Assembly (NCBI GenBank): GCA_964429575.1
Contig: CAYSCX010000012.1
Coordinates: forward strand, 16,832-80,831
Source: CAYSCX01 sp964429575
GTDB taxonomy: Bacteria > Desulfobacterota > Binatia > Binatales > Binataceae
Reading direction: 5' to 3'
Length of the DNA stretch: 64,000 bases
The notes under the pieces were generated by a model, which made no database searches, was not told the DNA's origin, and was given only the letters and a program-made list of their open reading frames with translations. This document shows, one piece after another, positions 8,652-15,479 of the stretch (its first letter is position 1; every line of letters begins with the position of its first letter). The position numbers and the translations under genes are program-made.

Positions 8652-9098
8652 TCAACGAGAGGCGCGGCCCCACGATTCGATAAGATTTTCGAAGGCGCGG
8701 CGGAGCTTTGGATCTTTCAGTTCGGGAAGTTCGACCGCGTAACGGGCGCGCCGCGGCACCGGTCGCAGTTTGGGCCGCTCGCGTCGGGAGAGGCGTCCTT
8801 GCACGAAACGCAGCTCGCGCACGCAGTCGTCGGCGAGTGCATCGCGTAGCCGGCGTAGAATTTCCGGTCTCATCAGATTCAGTTCTTGTATCCACATCGC
8901 ACCCGACACTTTCACCACCGCGGTGTGGAACTTGAGCGAGACGATCTCGGTGCGACGCGCGATCGTTTCGCCGACCACGTCGGGCCACGCGCGAATTACG
9001 CGGACGATCGCGAAGTGGCCTTCGGTGTCGAGGTGTTGAAGGAGCGGCGAGATGACGGATGCGATCGGCTGAAGTTCGTTGCGGCGATGCGAGCTCAT
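8652..9098 (-). CDS. DciA/DUF721 family protein
   Basis: A 148-aa protein. Its core is FAIVRVIRAWPDVVGETIAR, then a beta segment FHTAVVKVSGAMWIQELNLM and a helix EILRRLRDAL: the DUF721 (DciA) signature of Trp-Pro-xx-Val-Gly followed by Trp-xx-(E/Q)L. DciA-type proteins help load the replicative helicase DnaB in bacteria that lack DnaC. The C-terminal 40 residues are basic and variable. It lies about 50 bp upstream of the small secreted gene on the same strand, but that gene has its own strong ribosome site. The family call rests on motif recognition only. Confidence 0.8.
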   Translation of the reverse strand: MSSHRRNELQPIASVISPLLQHLDTEGHFAIVRVIRAWPDVVGETIARRTEIVSLKFHTAVVKVSGAMWIQELNLMRPEILRRLRDALADDCVRELRFVQGRLSRRERPKLRPVPRRARYAVELPELKDPKLRRAFENLIESWGRASR

Positions 9099-9113
9099 AC
9101 GGCGCAGTACCTT

Positions 9114-9290
9114 AGCAGGGTGTTGAGAAAAGCATGGAACGCCAACTTGGCATCGGCTTTGTTCTCAATGCCCTGCGTGAAAACCTTGTCCTGAGCAACG
9201 GGCGAAGGATCAGGCCGCCATCCTTATCTTCTCCCCCGAAGACGCGAGAGAGGGAGCAGGCTGTTGAAAATGCCTTTTTCAACAGCCTGC
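9114..9290 (+). repeat. Dispersed 180-bp intergenic repeat, copy 1
   Basis: It begins TAGCAGGGTGTTGAGAAAAG. Its first part is an imperfect inverted repeat, CAGGGTGTTGAG (9116-9127) against CTCAATGCCCTG (9164-9175). It ends in a 15-bp perfect hairpin (9256-9270 against 9276-9290) with stem core GCAGGCTGTTGAAAA. The middle contains TCTCCCCCGAAGACGCGAGAGAGGG. Copies with the same order of parts and the same orientation lie at 39474 and 44737. No transposase is associated with any of them. Confidence 0.8.
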
Positions 9291-9483
9291 TGGCTGGTTC
9301 GTACGCGCGGACAAATCGCTCGCGCGACGGCTTCGGGAGTGCATTCGCACCGATGAATCCGCTGATTCAGCGCTATAAGCAGAGCTAAACCAGAAACGAC
9401 GCTTTGACGCCCTTCCTATTAGGCGAAGTTTTACCAAAATATTATCAACACCCCTATGAATAGGTTGTTGACACTGCCCTGTA

Positions 9484-9497
9484 TACAACCTGTTGTA
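9484..9497. promoter_or_regulatory. 14-bp palindrome, candidate operator for nrdJ
   Basis: TACAACCTGTTGTA is a perfect dyad centred ten bases upstream of the -35 element at 9507. An overlapping alternative pairing, AGGTTGT (9462-9468) with ACAACCT (9485-9491), is also possible. It does not match the NrdR box or the Escherichia LexA box as I know them. It may be a site for a local regulator of the reductase. Confidence 0.4.
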
Positions 9498-9506
9498 GGT
9501 CGACGC

Positions 9507-9536
9507 TTGACAGCACGCACCGAGTGAGAGCATATT
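9507..9536 (+). promoter_or_regulatory. Sigma70-type promoter candidate for nrdJ
   Basis: TTGACA (9507-9512), an 18-base spacer and CATATT (9531-9536). Transcription would begin near 9543, just ahead of the hairpin at 9548, so the stem-loop would form at the very 5' end of the message. A second TTGACA at 9468-9473 lacks a good -10 partner. Confidence 0.5.
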
Positions 9537-9547
9537 TGCCCGCACCA

Positions 9548-9609
9548 TGGCGTGTCTCGCAGTGATCAGCGCGCCCTAAGAAGGGGGCGCTGACCGATGG
9601 GACACGCCA
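9548..9609 (+). ncRNA. Structured 5' leader of nrdJ
   Basis: The outer stem is nine perfect pairs, TGGCGTGTC (9548-9556) with GACACGCCA (9601-9609). The inner stem TCAGCGC (9566-9572) pairs with GCGCTGA (9587-9593) and extends past one G-G mismatch through CCC/GGG to a TAAGAA loop. An asymmetric internal loop (9557-9565 against 9594-9600) separates the stems. No T-run follows, so this is not a plain terminator. Cobalamin riboswitch hallmarks (the B12 box and the GCCACTG element) were not found. The nrdJ ATG follows 40 bases later. Confidence 0.5.
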
Positions 9610-9649
9610 CGGTAACGCGACAGCAACCGGGCGGCGGGGAGGAAGGCGG

Positions 9650-12472
9650 ATGGCGGGGGAAGCCACGACGGGGCTGGAAATGAAGCCTTCTAAGACCGTA
9701 GAGCGCACGCAGGCGGGTGGCGGGCGTATCGATTCGGAGGCCGCGCGCAGCCGCGGCTTCGCAGTCGAGCGGTACTTCACGACGCCGGGCATCGATCCCT
9801 ATTCCGAGGTCGAGTGGGAGATTCGCTCCGCGGTCATCGCGGGCGAGGACGGACGCGTCGTATTTGAACAGCGCGACGTCGAGGTACCGCGCTTTTGGTC
9901 GCAGACCGCGACCAACGTGGTGGTCTCGAAATACTTCCGCGGACCGCTCGGCACACCGCGCCGCGAGACCAGCGTGCGCCAGCTCATCGCGCGCGTGGTG
10001 GACACGATCACCGCGTGGGGCGAGCAGCAGGGCTACTTCGCGGTCGGCTCCGAGGAGCGCAGCACATTTCACGACGAGTTGACGCATCTGCTGCTCACGC
10101 AGAAGGCGGCGTTCAACAGTCCAGTATATTTCAACGTAGGAATCGATCCGAAGCCGCAGTGCTCCGCCTGTTTCATCCTCAAGGTCGAGGACAACATGGA
10201 GTCGATCCTCGGCTGGTACCGCAACGAAGGAATGATTTTCAAGGGCGGTTCCGGCTCGGGCGTGAATCTCTCGGCGCTCAGATCGTCGCGCGAGAAACTC
10301 TCCGCGGGCGGGACCGCGTCGGGACCGCTTTCGTTCATGAAGGCCGCGGACGCATCAGCGGGCGTGATCAAGTCGGGCGGCAAGACGCGGCGCGCCGCGA
10401 AGATGGTCGTGCTCAACGCCGATCACCCGGACATCGTCGATTTCATCAAGTGCAAGCAGGAGGAAGAGAAGAAGGCGTGGGTGCTGATCGACGCGGGCTA
10501 CGACGCATCGCTCGACGGGCCGGCGTACGGCTCCGTGTTTTTTCAGAACGCGAACAACTCCGTGCGCGCGTCCGACGAGTACATGCAGGCGGTGGTGAAC
10601 GACGGGAAGTGGCAGACGCGATTCGTCCGCAGCGGCGAAGTTGACGCCGAGTACCGCGCGCGCGACCTGATGCGAATGATCGCCGAGGCGGCGCATGCGT
10701 GCGGCGACCCGGGGATGCAGTTCGACACGACGATCAACCTTTGGCACACCTGTCCGGCGTCGGGGCGCATCAACGCGTCGAATCCGTGCAGCGAGTACAT
10801 GCATCTGGACAACTCGGCGTGCAATCTCGCGTCGCTAAACTTGCTCCGGTTCCTCGACGATCGCGGCGAGTTCGATGTGAAGGCGTTTCGCCACGCGGTG
10901 GACGTGATGATCACCGCGCAGGACATCGTGATCGATAATTCGTCGTACCCGACCGACGAGATTACGAAGAACGCGAAGGCGTTTCGTCAACTCGGGCTCG
11001 GCTATGCGAACCTGGGCGCGCTGCTGATGGCGCTCGGGATGCCGTACGACTCCGAGCAGGGGCGCGACTACGCAGCGGCGATCACTGCATTGATGACCGG
11101 CGAGGCGTACCTGCAGTCGGCGCGAGTCGCCGCGCAGATGGGACCGTTCGAGGGCTATCCGCCGAACCGCGAGCCGATGCTCAAAGTGATCGAGCGGCAT
11201 CGGAGCTACGCCTACAAGCTCGAACCGGCGCACGTTCCGCTCGAGCTGTTGCGCGCGTCGCGCGAGGCGTGGGACGACGCGCTGAAAGTCGGACAGCAGT
11301 CGGGCTACCGCAATTCGCAGGCGACGGTCATCGCGCCCACCGGCACGATCGCGTTCATGATGGACTGCGACACCACCGGCATCGAGCCCGACATCGCGCT
11401 CGTCAAATACAAGAAGCTGGTCGGCGGCGGGATGCTGAAGATCGTCAACCAAACGATCCCGCGCGCGCTTAAGCGGATTGGCTACGATTCGAAAGAGATC
11501 CAGGAAATCGTCGAATACCTCGACGAGCACGAGACCATCGAGGGCGCTCCGCACCTGGCGCAGGCGCATCTCGCGGTGTTCGACTGCGCGTTCAAGCCGC
11601 GCGCCGGCTCGAGGACGATTCAATACAACGGGCACCTCAAGATGATGGGCGCGGTGCAGCCGTTCATCTCGGGCGCGATCTCCAAGACCATCAACATGCC
11701 CACCGACGTGACCGTGGATGAAGTCGCCGAGGCGTACCTGACGGCGTGGAAGCTCGGGCTGAAGGCGGTCGCCATTTATCGCGACGGCTCCAAGCGCACG
11801 CAGCCGCTCACCACCGCAAAGAGTGAGAAGGCAGCGCCGTCGGCTCTGGAAGCGGCCAGAGCGGTCGTCCCCAGCGGCGAGTTCAGGCCGCCGCGGCGCA
11901 AGCTCGCCGACGAACGCAAGTCGATCACGCACAAGTTCGATATCGCGGGGCACGAGGGATACATCACGGTCGGAAAGTACGAGGACGGCACGCCAGGTGA
12001 GATCTTCGTCTCGATGTCGAAGCAGGGCTCGACGATTTCGGGGCTGATGGATTCGTTCGCGACCGCGATTTCGTACGCGTTGCAGTACGGCGTGCCGCTG
12101 CAATTTTTGGTGGACAAGTTCGCGCACATGCGTTTCGAGCCGTCGGGCTTCACCAAGAATCCGCAGATTCCGTACGCCAAGTCGATCGTCGATTACCTGT
12201 TTCGCTGGCTCGCCTCGAAGTTCCTCGACGAGGAGGCGAAGCGCGAGGTCGGCGTGCAGATGGAAACGGAGCGCGGCGAGAAGCGCGCGGACACGCCGGC
12301 CTTGTCGCTTGCGCCAGTGCCGACGCTCAGCGAGGGCAAGGACAGCGCAATGCGCCAGACATTTATCAACCAGGCCGATGCGCCGCCGTGTCCCGATTGC
12401 GGAAGCATCATGGTGCGCACCGGCTCCTGCTACAAGTGCTTGAACTGCGGAACGACGAGCGGATGTTCGTAA
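9650..12472 (+). CDS. nrdJ: Vitamin B12-dependent (class II) ribonucleotide reductase
   Basis: Makes deoxyribonucleotides using adenosylcobalamin as radical source, so it works with or without oxygen. At 940 aa it matches the long NrdJ form. The barrel carries FNSPVYFNVGIDPKPQCSAC (first redox Cys region), the catalytic NPCSEY motif with HLDNSACNLASLNL, and PTGTIAFMMDCDTTGIEPD. The C-terminus has a Cys-rich ribbon CPDCG...CYKCLNCG (about 912-935) that passes electrons from thioredoxin. The N-terminus shows no obvious ATP-cone. GGAGGAAGG lies directly before the ATG. No class I or III reductase, NrdR or cobalamin gene is in the window. The long structured leader implies post-transcriptional control. 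Confidence 0.97.
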   Translation: MAGEATTGLEMKPSKTVERTQAGGGRIDSEAARSRGFAVERYFTTPGIDPYSEVEWEIRSAVIAGEDGRVVFEQRDVEVPRFWSQTATNVVVSKYFRGPLGTPRRETSVRQLIARVVDTITAWGEQQGYFAVGSEERSTFHDELTHLLLTQKAAFNSPVYFNVGIDPKPQCSACFILKVEDNMESILGWYRNEGMIFKGGSGSGVNLSALRSSREKLSAGGTASGPLSFMKAADASAGVIKSGGKTRRAAKMVVLNADHPDIVDFIKCKQEEEKKAWVLIDAGYDASLDGPAYGSVFFQNANNSVRASDEYMQAVVNDGKWQTRFVRSGEVDAEYRARDLMRMIAEAAHACGDPGMQFDTTINLWHTCPASGRINASNPCSEYMHLDNSACNLASLNLLRFLDDRGEFDVKAFRHAVDVMITAQDIVIDNSSYPTDEITKNAKAFRQLGLGYANLGALLMALGMPYDSEQGRDYAAAITALMTGEAYLQSARVAAQMGPFEGYPPNREPMLKVIERHRSYAYKLEPAHVPLELLRASREAWDDALKVGQQSGYRNSQATVIAPTGTIAFMMDCDTTGIEPDIALVKYKKLVGGGMLKIVNQTIPRALKRIGYDSKEIQEIVEYLDEHETIEGAPHLAQAHLAVFDCAFKPRAGSRTIQYNGHLKMMGAVQPFISGAISKTINMPTDVTVDEVAEAYLTAWKLGLKAVAIYRDGSKRTQPLTTAKSEKAAPSALEAARAVVPSGEFRPPRRKLADERKSITHKFDIAGHEGYITVGKYEDGTPGEIFVSMSKQGSTISGLMDSFATAISYALQYGVPLQFLVDKFAHMRFEPSGFTKNPQIPYAKSIVDYLFRWLASKFLDEEAKREVGVQMETERGEKRADTPALSLAPVPTLSEGKDSAMRQTFINQADAPPCPDCGSIMVRTGSCYKCLNCGTTSGCS

Positions 12473-12480
12473 AGAGTTAT

Positions 12481-12614
12481 GCCCCGGGGGAGTCGAAAGG
12501 ATGAGGTCCCATCGTCCAAGCCGGGTGTTGTGACGTGGTTGCTGGGAGAAGCCGAAGGCGGCGCCCAGAGTTTGAGAGGATGTTGGTTGTTGGCTGAAGA
12601 TTCCCCCGGGGGTC
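12481..12614. repeat. Inverted-repeat-bounded element, possibly a structured RNA
   Basis: The ends GCCCCGGGGGAGTC (12481-12494) and GATTCCCCCGGGGGTC (12599-12614) are inverted, pairing at 13 of 14 positions. Inside, CTGGG (12542-12546) pairs with CCCAG (12564-12568) around an inner GCC-GAA-GGC hairpin. GGATG also pairs with CGTCC near 12499-12517. The layout looks like a closed multi-stem RNA or a small non-autonomous mobile element. I recognise neither an Rfam family nor a transposase. Confidence 0.45.
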
Positions 12615-12687
12615 CCACGTTGTAAGCAGGCAGGAGACTTCGCCCTGCTTCAAAATGTGGGGTGGGGTGGCGGATGTGGTGACGGCA

Positions 12688-12715
12688 GGAGGGGCGGTGG
12701 CAACACCGCCCCTCC
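12688..12715. repeat. 12-bp GC palindrome with GCAA loop
   Basis: GGAGGGGCGGTG (12688-12699), loop GCAA, CACCGCCCCTCC (12704-12715). It is followed by GCAATTTGTG, the same flank as the palindrome at 5482-5516, so the two belong to one repeat family. Read on the plus strand it could be a hairpin downstream of nrdJ; no T-run follows. Confidence 0.6.
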
Positions 12716-12739
12716 GCAATTTGTGGGGAGGTGACTATC

Positions 12740-12836
12740 TGTCATTCCGAACGACGCGAGGAATCCCGGTCTCTGTCGTTCGTCTCCGCTACGGATCCGC
12801 GACTCTTCGCTACGCGCACTGCGCTCTGAATGATAG
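12740..12836. repeat. TGTCATTCCGA-type dispersed repeat
   Basis: It begins TGTCATTCCGAACGACGCGA and ends with the near-inverse GCGCTCTGAATGATAG, forming a long imperfect palindrome. Partial copies of the same core occur near 5584-5610 (GGGATCCCTCGCTCCGCTCG) and 58813-58840 (TGTCATTCCGAGCGCTGCGA). All three lie between genes. Confidence 0.55.
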
Positions 12837-12908
12837 CGGTGATTGGCGGGGGCGCCGCCTCTCCCTCCGATGGGAGAGGCCGCGGGGAACCCGCGGGTGA
12901 GGGTCGAG

Positions 12909-12939
12909 CGCGGCGCTGCGTTGGCCGCGCAGCGCCGCG
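12909..12939 (-). terminator. Strong hairpin downstream of the TPR gene
   Basis: CGCGGCGCTGCG (12909-12920) pairs perfectly over 12 bases with CGCAGCGCCGCG (12928-12939) around loop TTGGCCG. It sits just past the stop at 12949 of the minus-strand TPR gene. There is no T-run. The same GCGGCGC...TTGGCC design recurs at 8137-8165 (loop in opposite orientation), also beside a gene end. Confidence 0.5.
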
Positions 12940-12948
12940 CCAGCCGTG

Positions 12949-14535
12949 CTACTCCGCGACCGTCTGCATGACCTTGCCGGTCAGCGAATCGACAATCTCG
13001 ACTTCGACCGTGTTGCTGACCCGGTTGTCCTTTTTCACCGTTCGAATGCCCTGCTTGAGGCTTGCGAGGAACTTCGCGCGCGCAAAATCGGGCATCGCCT
13101 CCATCGGGAAGTTATTCATGAGCACGCGCGCCTTGTTGGTGGACGGCCACTCGACCGAGTCCACCTTGGGGCCGGCGATCGGCAGACCGCGAACCATCTT
13201 TTCGAATGCGCCTTCGAAGGGAGCGGGCGCGTGCCTCGCGGCGGGCGAAGAAGTTGCCGCGACGGTGGGCGACGCCGCGGCTGACGGTGACGGCGATGGC
13301 GTAGGAGACGCGGTCGCTGACGCAGTGGGCGTCAAGGTGGCTTTGGCGGTTGGCGAAGGAGTGGGAGTCGTGGTGTGCTTTGGCGTTGCCGTCGCGGTGG
13401 CCTTCTCAGTTGGAGCGCTAACGACTGTCTTTGCAGCAGCGGCGGGCGTGGGTGAGGCAGTGGTCTTCGATGGCGTGGTTGTCGACGCCGCGGACAGTGC
13501 AGCGGCAACCTTCGGCGCCCTGCGTGTCGGCGTCGGTGACGGCGTCGATGCAGCGGCGGCGCGCGCCGCAGTAGGAGCCGGTGACGGCGGTGCCGCGGCT
13601 TTAGCGGTGGGCGCGGCGGGCAATCGCGGCTTTGCCGACGCAATCAGCTCCGTCGCACTTTGCTCGCCGAACATGCGCGTCAGCACGTCCTTCACCTGCG
13701 CGCGTGCGTTGTCGTCCTGTGCCGCTTCGTACGCGCGCTTGAGGGCGATCTTGGCATCGGCGGCGTTGTCGCGCTGGCCGTAAGCGATCCCCATGTTGTA
13801 CCAAGCCTGGAAGTGATCGCCATTGAGTGCGACCGCCTTCTTGTAGCGCGCGATCGCCTGCTCGGATTTGCCCGCGTAAAGGTACATGGTGCCGACGTCG
13901 GTGAGCACGTTGGGATCGTCGGGCTTGTGTTTGAGGTATTGCTCGTAGGTGAGGATCGCCTGGTCGTGGTTGTTGCGGTCGTAGTTGATGTCGCCGAGGC
14001 CGCGCAGCGCATCAGTATTGTTCGGGTCGAGCCTGATGACCTGCGTGAAGGCGTCTTCGGAGAGGCGGTAGTAATCGGGATCGAAGATTGCGGCGCGGAA
14101 TGCAACCACGCCGAGGCGCGTCCAGGCGGCGACATCGGTTGGATTCGCTTGCGCCTCGCGATTGACCTGTTCGATCAGCTCGCGCGCCTTTGGCGGCAGA
14201 TCGACCCTGGGGTGGCCGGGCGGCATCTGGGCGGACTGCGCGGCGGCAGGCGTTGGCGGCACGCTCGCAATCTGTTCGGTCGGAACGGCCGGAGACGACC
14301 ACAGAATCCACGCGGCCCACGCGAGTCCGATCACGGTGATTGCGACGAACACGCCGATGAAACCGGCTGTGATCCGTGACGCGCCGAGGAATCCGCGGAC
14401 GGCGGACCCGGGGTCGCCCACGGACGCGCCACGCGATGGGGCGCCCGTGGCGGAGCCGGCGAGCGGCCGGCCGCATTCGACACAGAACTTCGCGCCCGCG
14501 ACCAGCGAAGCGCCACAATGCGGACAAAATCGCAT
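12949..14535 (-). CDS. Zinc-ribbon, single-TM, TPR protein with long Thr/Pro/Ser linker
   Basis: A 528-aa membrane protein of unknown role. Residues 1-25 form a double-CxxC zinc ribbon (C4, C7, C18, C21). A transmembrane helix follows at about 53-76. Residues 120-300 hold four or so TPR units, for example AFTQVIRLDPNNTDALRGLG and ILTYEQYLKHKPDDPNVLTD. A roughly 130-residue low-complexity Ser/Thr/Pro/Ala linker comes next. The C-terminal domain of about 90 residues (FEGAFEKMVRGLPIAG to the end) ends in VEVEIVDSLTGKVMQTVAE. ATG 14535, with AGGA eight bases upstream, starts exactly at the zinc ribbon. The longer frame to 14625 adds unrelated Arg-rich sequence. Orientation is probably ribbon inside and TPR outside. 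The repeat-rich linker may be length-variable between strains. Confidence 0.75.
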   Translation of the reverse strand: MRFCPHCGASLVAGAKFCVECGRPLAGSATGAPSRGASVGDPGSAVRGFLGASRITAGFIGVFVAITVIGLAWAAWILWSSPAVPTEQIASVPPTPAAAQSAQMPPGHPRVDLPPKARELIEQVNREAQANPTDVAAWTRLGVVAFRAAIFDPDYYRLSEDAFTQVIRLDPNNTDALRGLGDINYDRNNHDQAILTYEQYLKHKPDDPNVLTDVGTMYLYAGKSEQAIARYKKAVALNGDHFQAWYNMGIAYGQRDNAADAKIALKRAYEAAQDDNARAQVKDVLTRMFGEQSATELIASAKPRLPAAPTAKAAAPPSPAPTAARAAAASTPSPTPTRRAPKVAAALSAASTTTPSKTTASPTPAAAAKTVVSAPTEKATATATPKHTTTPTPSPTAKATLTPTASATASPTPSPSPSAAASPTVAATSSPAARHAPAPFEGAFEKMVRGLPIAGPKVDSVEWPSTNKARVLMNNFPMEAMPDFARAKFLASLKQGIRTVKKDNRVSNTVEVEIVDSLTGKVMQTVAE

Positions 14536-14814
14536 CACGAATGTCCTACCTGAGCGTTGTGAGAGCGGCAACACAGTGGACGATGCCAAGGAATATGGAC
14601 GCGCACGCGCACGCTCTCCCATCACCTACACGCGGGAGGGTTCTCGCGGAGTGAGCGGTCTCGCCCCGACCAGCGAGATGCGAGGAAGCGCGCACGCGGT
14701 GCGCCCCTACGAAGACGTAACGGGCGGTGTGACGGCGCAGATACTGTTCACGCGTGTGAGGCGTGCTGTTGTATAGTGCCGCGCGGCCATCGAATCCGCA
14801 CAAGGAGCGTCGCC

Positions 14815-15465
14815 ATGAAGTTGTACAACAGTCTCGGGCCCAATCCGCGCGCGATGCGGATGTTCCTCGCCGAGAAGGGCATCACGATTCCGACCGTCGA
14901 ATTGGACATCATGGGCGCCGAGAACCGGCGCGCACCGTACACCGAGCGCAATCCGGGCGGCCAAATCCCCGCGCTGGAGCTTGATAATGGCCAGTGCATC
15001 GGCGAGACGGTCGCGATTTGGGAGTACCTCGAGGAGAAAAATCCGAAACCGCCGCTGATCGGCACAACGCCCGAAGAGCGCGCAGAGGCGCGTCAGTGGC
15101 AGCGGCGCATCGAGCTGCAAATCACCGAGCATCTTTACAACGGTTTCCGCTACGCGGAGGGCGCGGAGCTGTTCAAGTCGCGAATGCGGATTCTGCCCGA
15201 GGCGGCGCCGGGGCTGAAGGCGATCGTGCAAGACAAGCTCAAGTGGCTCGACCAGCAGCTCGAGGGCAAGCAGTACATTTGCGGCAACCGGTTTACGATC
15301 GCCGACATCATTTTGTATTGCGCACTCGATTTTGGCGGCAGCGTCGGGCAGAAGCTCGACCCGTCGCTGAAGAACGTCAACGCGTGGTTTCAGCGCGCCG
15401 GCTCGCGGCCGAGCGCACCGGCGAGTCTCCATCCCGCGGCGGCGAAGGCGGGGATGCGCGGGTAG
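14815..15465 (+). CDS. Glutathione S-transferase family protein
   Basis: A 216-aa cytosolic enzyme that likely conjugates or isomerises electrophiles with glutathione. The N-terminal thioredoxin fold starts MKLYNSLGPNPRAMRMFLAE; the Ser/Asn region near residues 4-5 is where the catalytic residue usually sits. The cis-Pro motif is NPGGQIPALEL, followed by GETVAIWEYLEE for gamma-Glu binding. The helical C-terminal domain contains YICGNRFTIADIILYCALDF, the conserved N-capping box of GST helix 6. AAGGAG seven bases before ATG 14815 supports this start over the upstream ATG at 14776. A phosphotransferase follows after 14 bp, so the two may be one transcript. Confidence 0.9.
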   Translation: MKLYNSLGPNPRAMRMFLAEKGITIPTVELDIMGAENRRAPYTERNPGGQIPALELDNGQCIGETVAIWEYLEEKNPKPPLIGTTPEERAEARQWQRRIELQITEHLYNGFRYAEGAELFKSRMRILPEAAPGLKAIVQDKLKWLDQQLEGKQYICGNRFTIADIILYCALDFGGSVGQKLDPSLKNVNAWFQRAGSRPSAPASLHPAAAKAGMRG

Positions 15466-15479
15466 CGCCAAGGCACGCG

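Larger units (their letters stand above)
9099..9649. other. Long intergenic region upstream of nrdJ
   Basis: A 551-bp stretch without a credible gene. It holds a copy of the dispersed 180-bp repeat (9114-9290), then a relatively AT-rich segment near 9380-9470 unlike the rest of the window. After that come a 14-bp palindrome (9484-9497), a sigma70-type promoter (9507-9536) and a large stem-loop (9548-9609) leading into the nrdJ ribosome site. Short open frames here follow the repeat and show no protein-like composition. Confidence 0.7.
12473..12948. other. Intergenic region made of palindromic elements
   Basis: A 476-bp gap between the nrdJ stop and the convergent TPR gene. It contains, in order: an inverted-repeat-bounded element (12481-12614), a small AAGCAGG/CCTGCTT hairpin near 12625-12655, a 12-bp GC hairpin with a GCAA loop (12688-12715), a TGTCATTCCGA dispersed repeat (12740-12836), a TCTCCC...GGGAGA copy near 12858-12880, and a terminator-like hairpin (12909-12939). 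No open frame here has protein-like composition. Confidence 0.7.

Noticed and set aside
8218..8988. A 256-aa version of the small secreted gene
   Set aside because: The extra N-terminal 130 residues are a wrong-frame reading of the DUF721 gene; the Shine-Dalgarno sequence and signal peptide place the start at 8598.
9461..9649. Cobalamin riboswitch upstream of nrdJ
   Set aside because: Neither the B12 box nor the conserved core strings were found; the observed fold is a simple two-stem hairpin.
10835..12127. A 430-aa minus-strand frame inside nrdJ
   Set aside because: Shadow frame of a conserved gene; Arg/His/Asp-rich with no domain.
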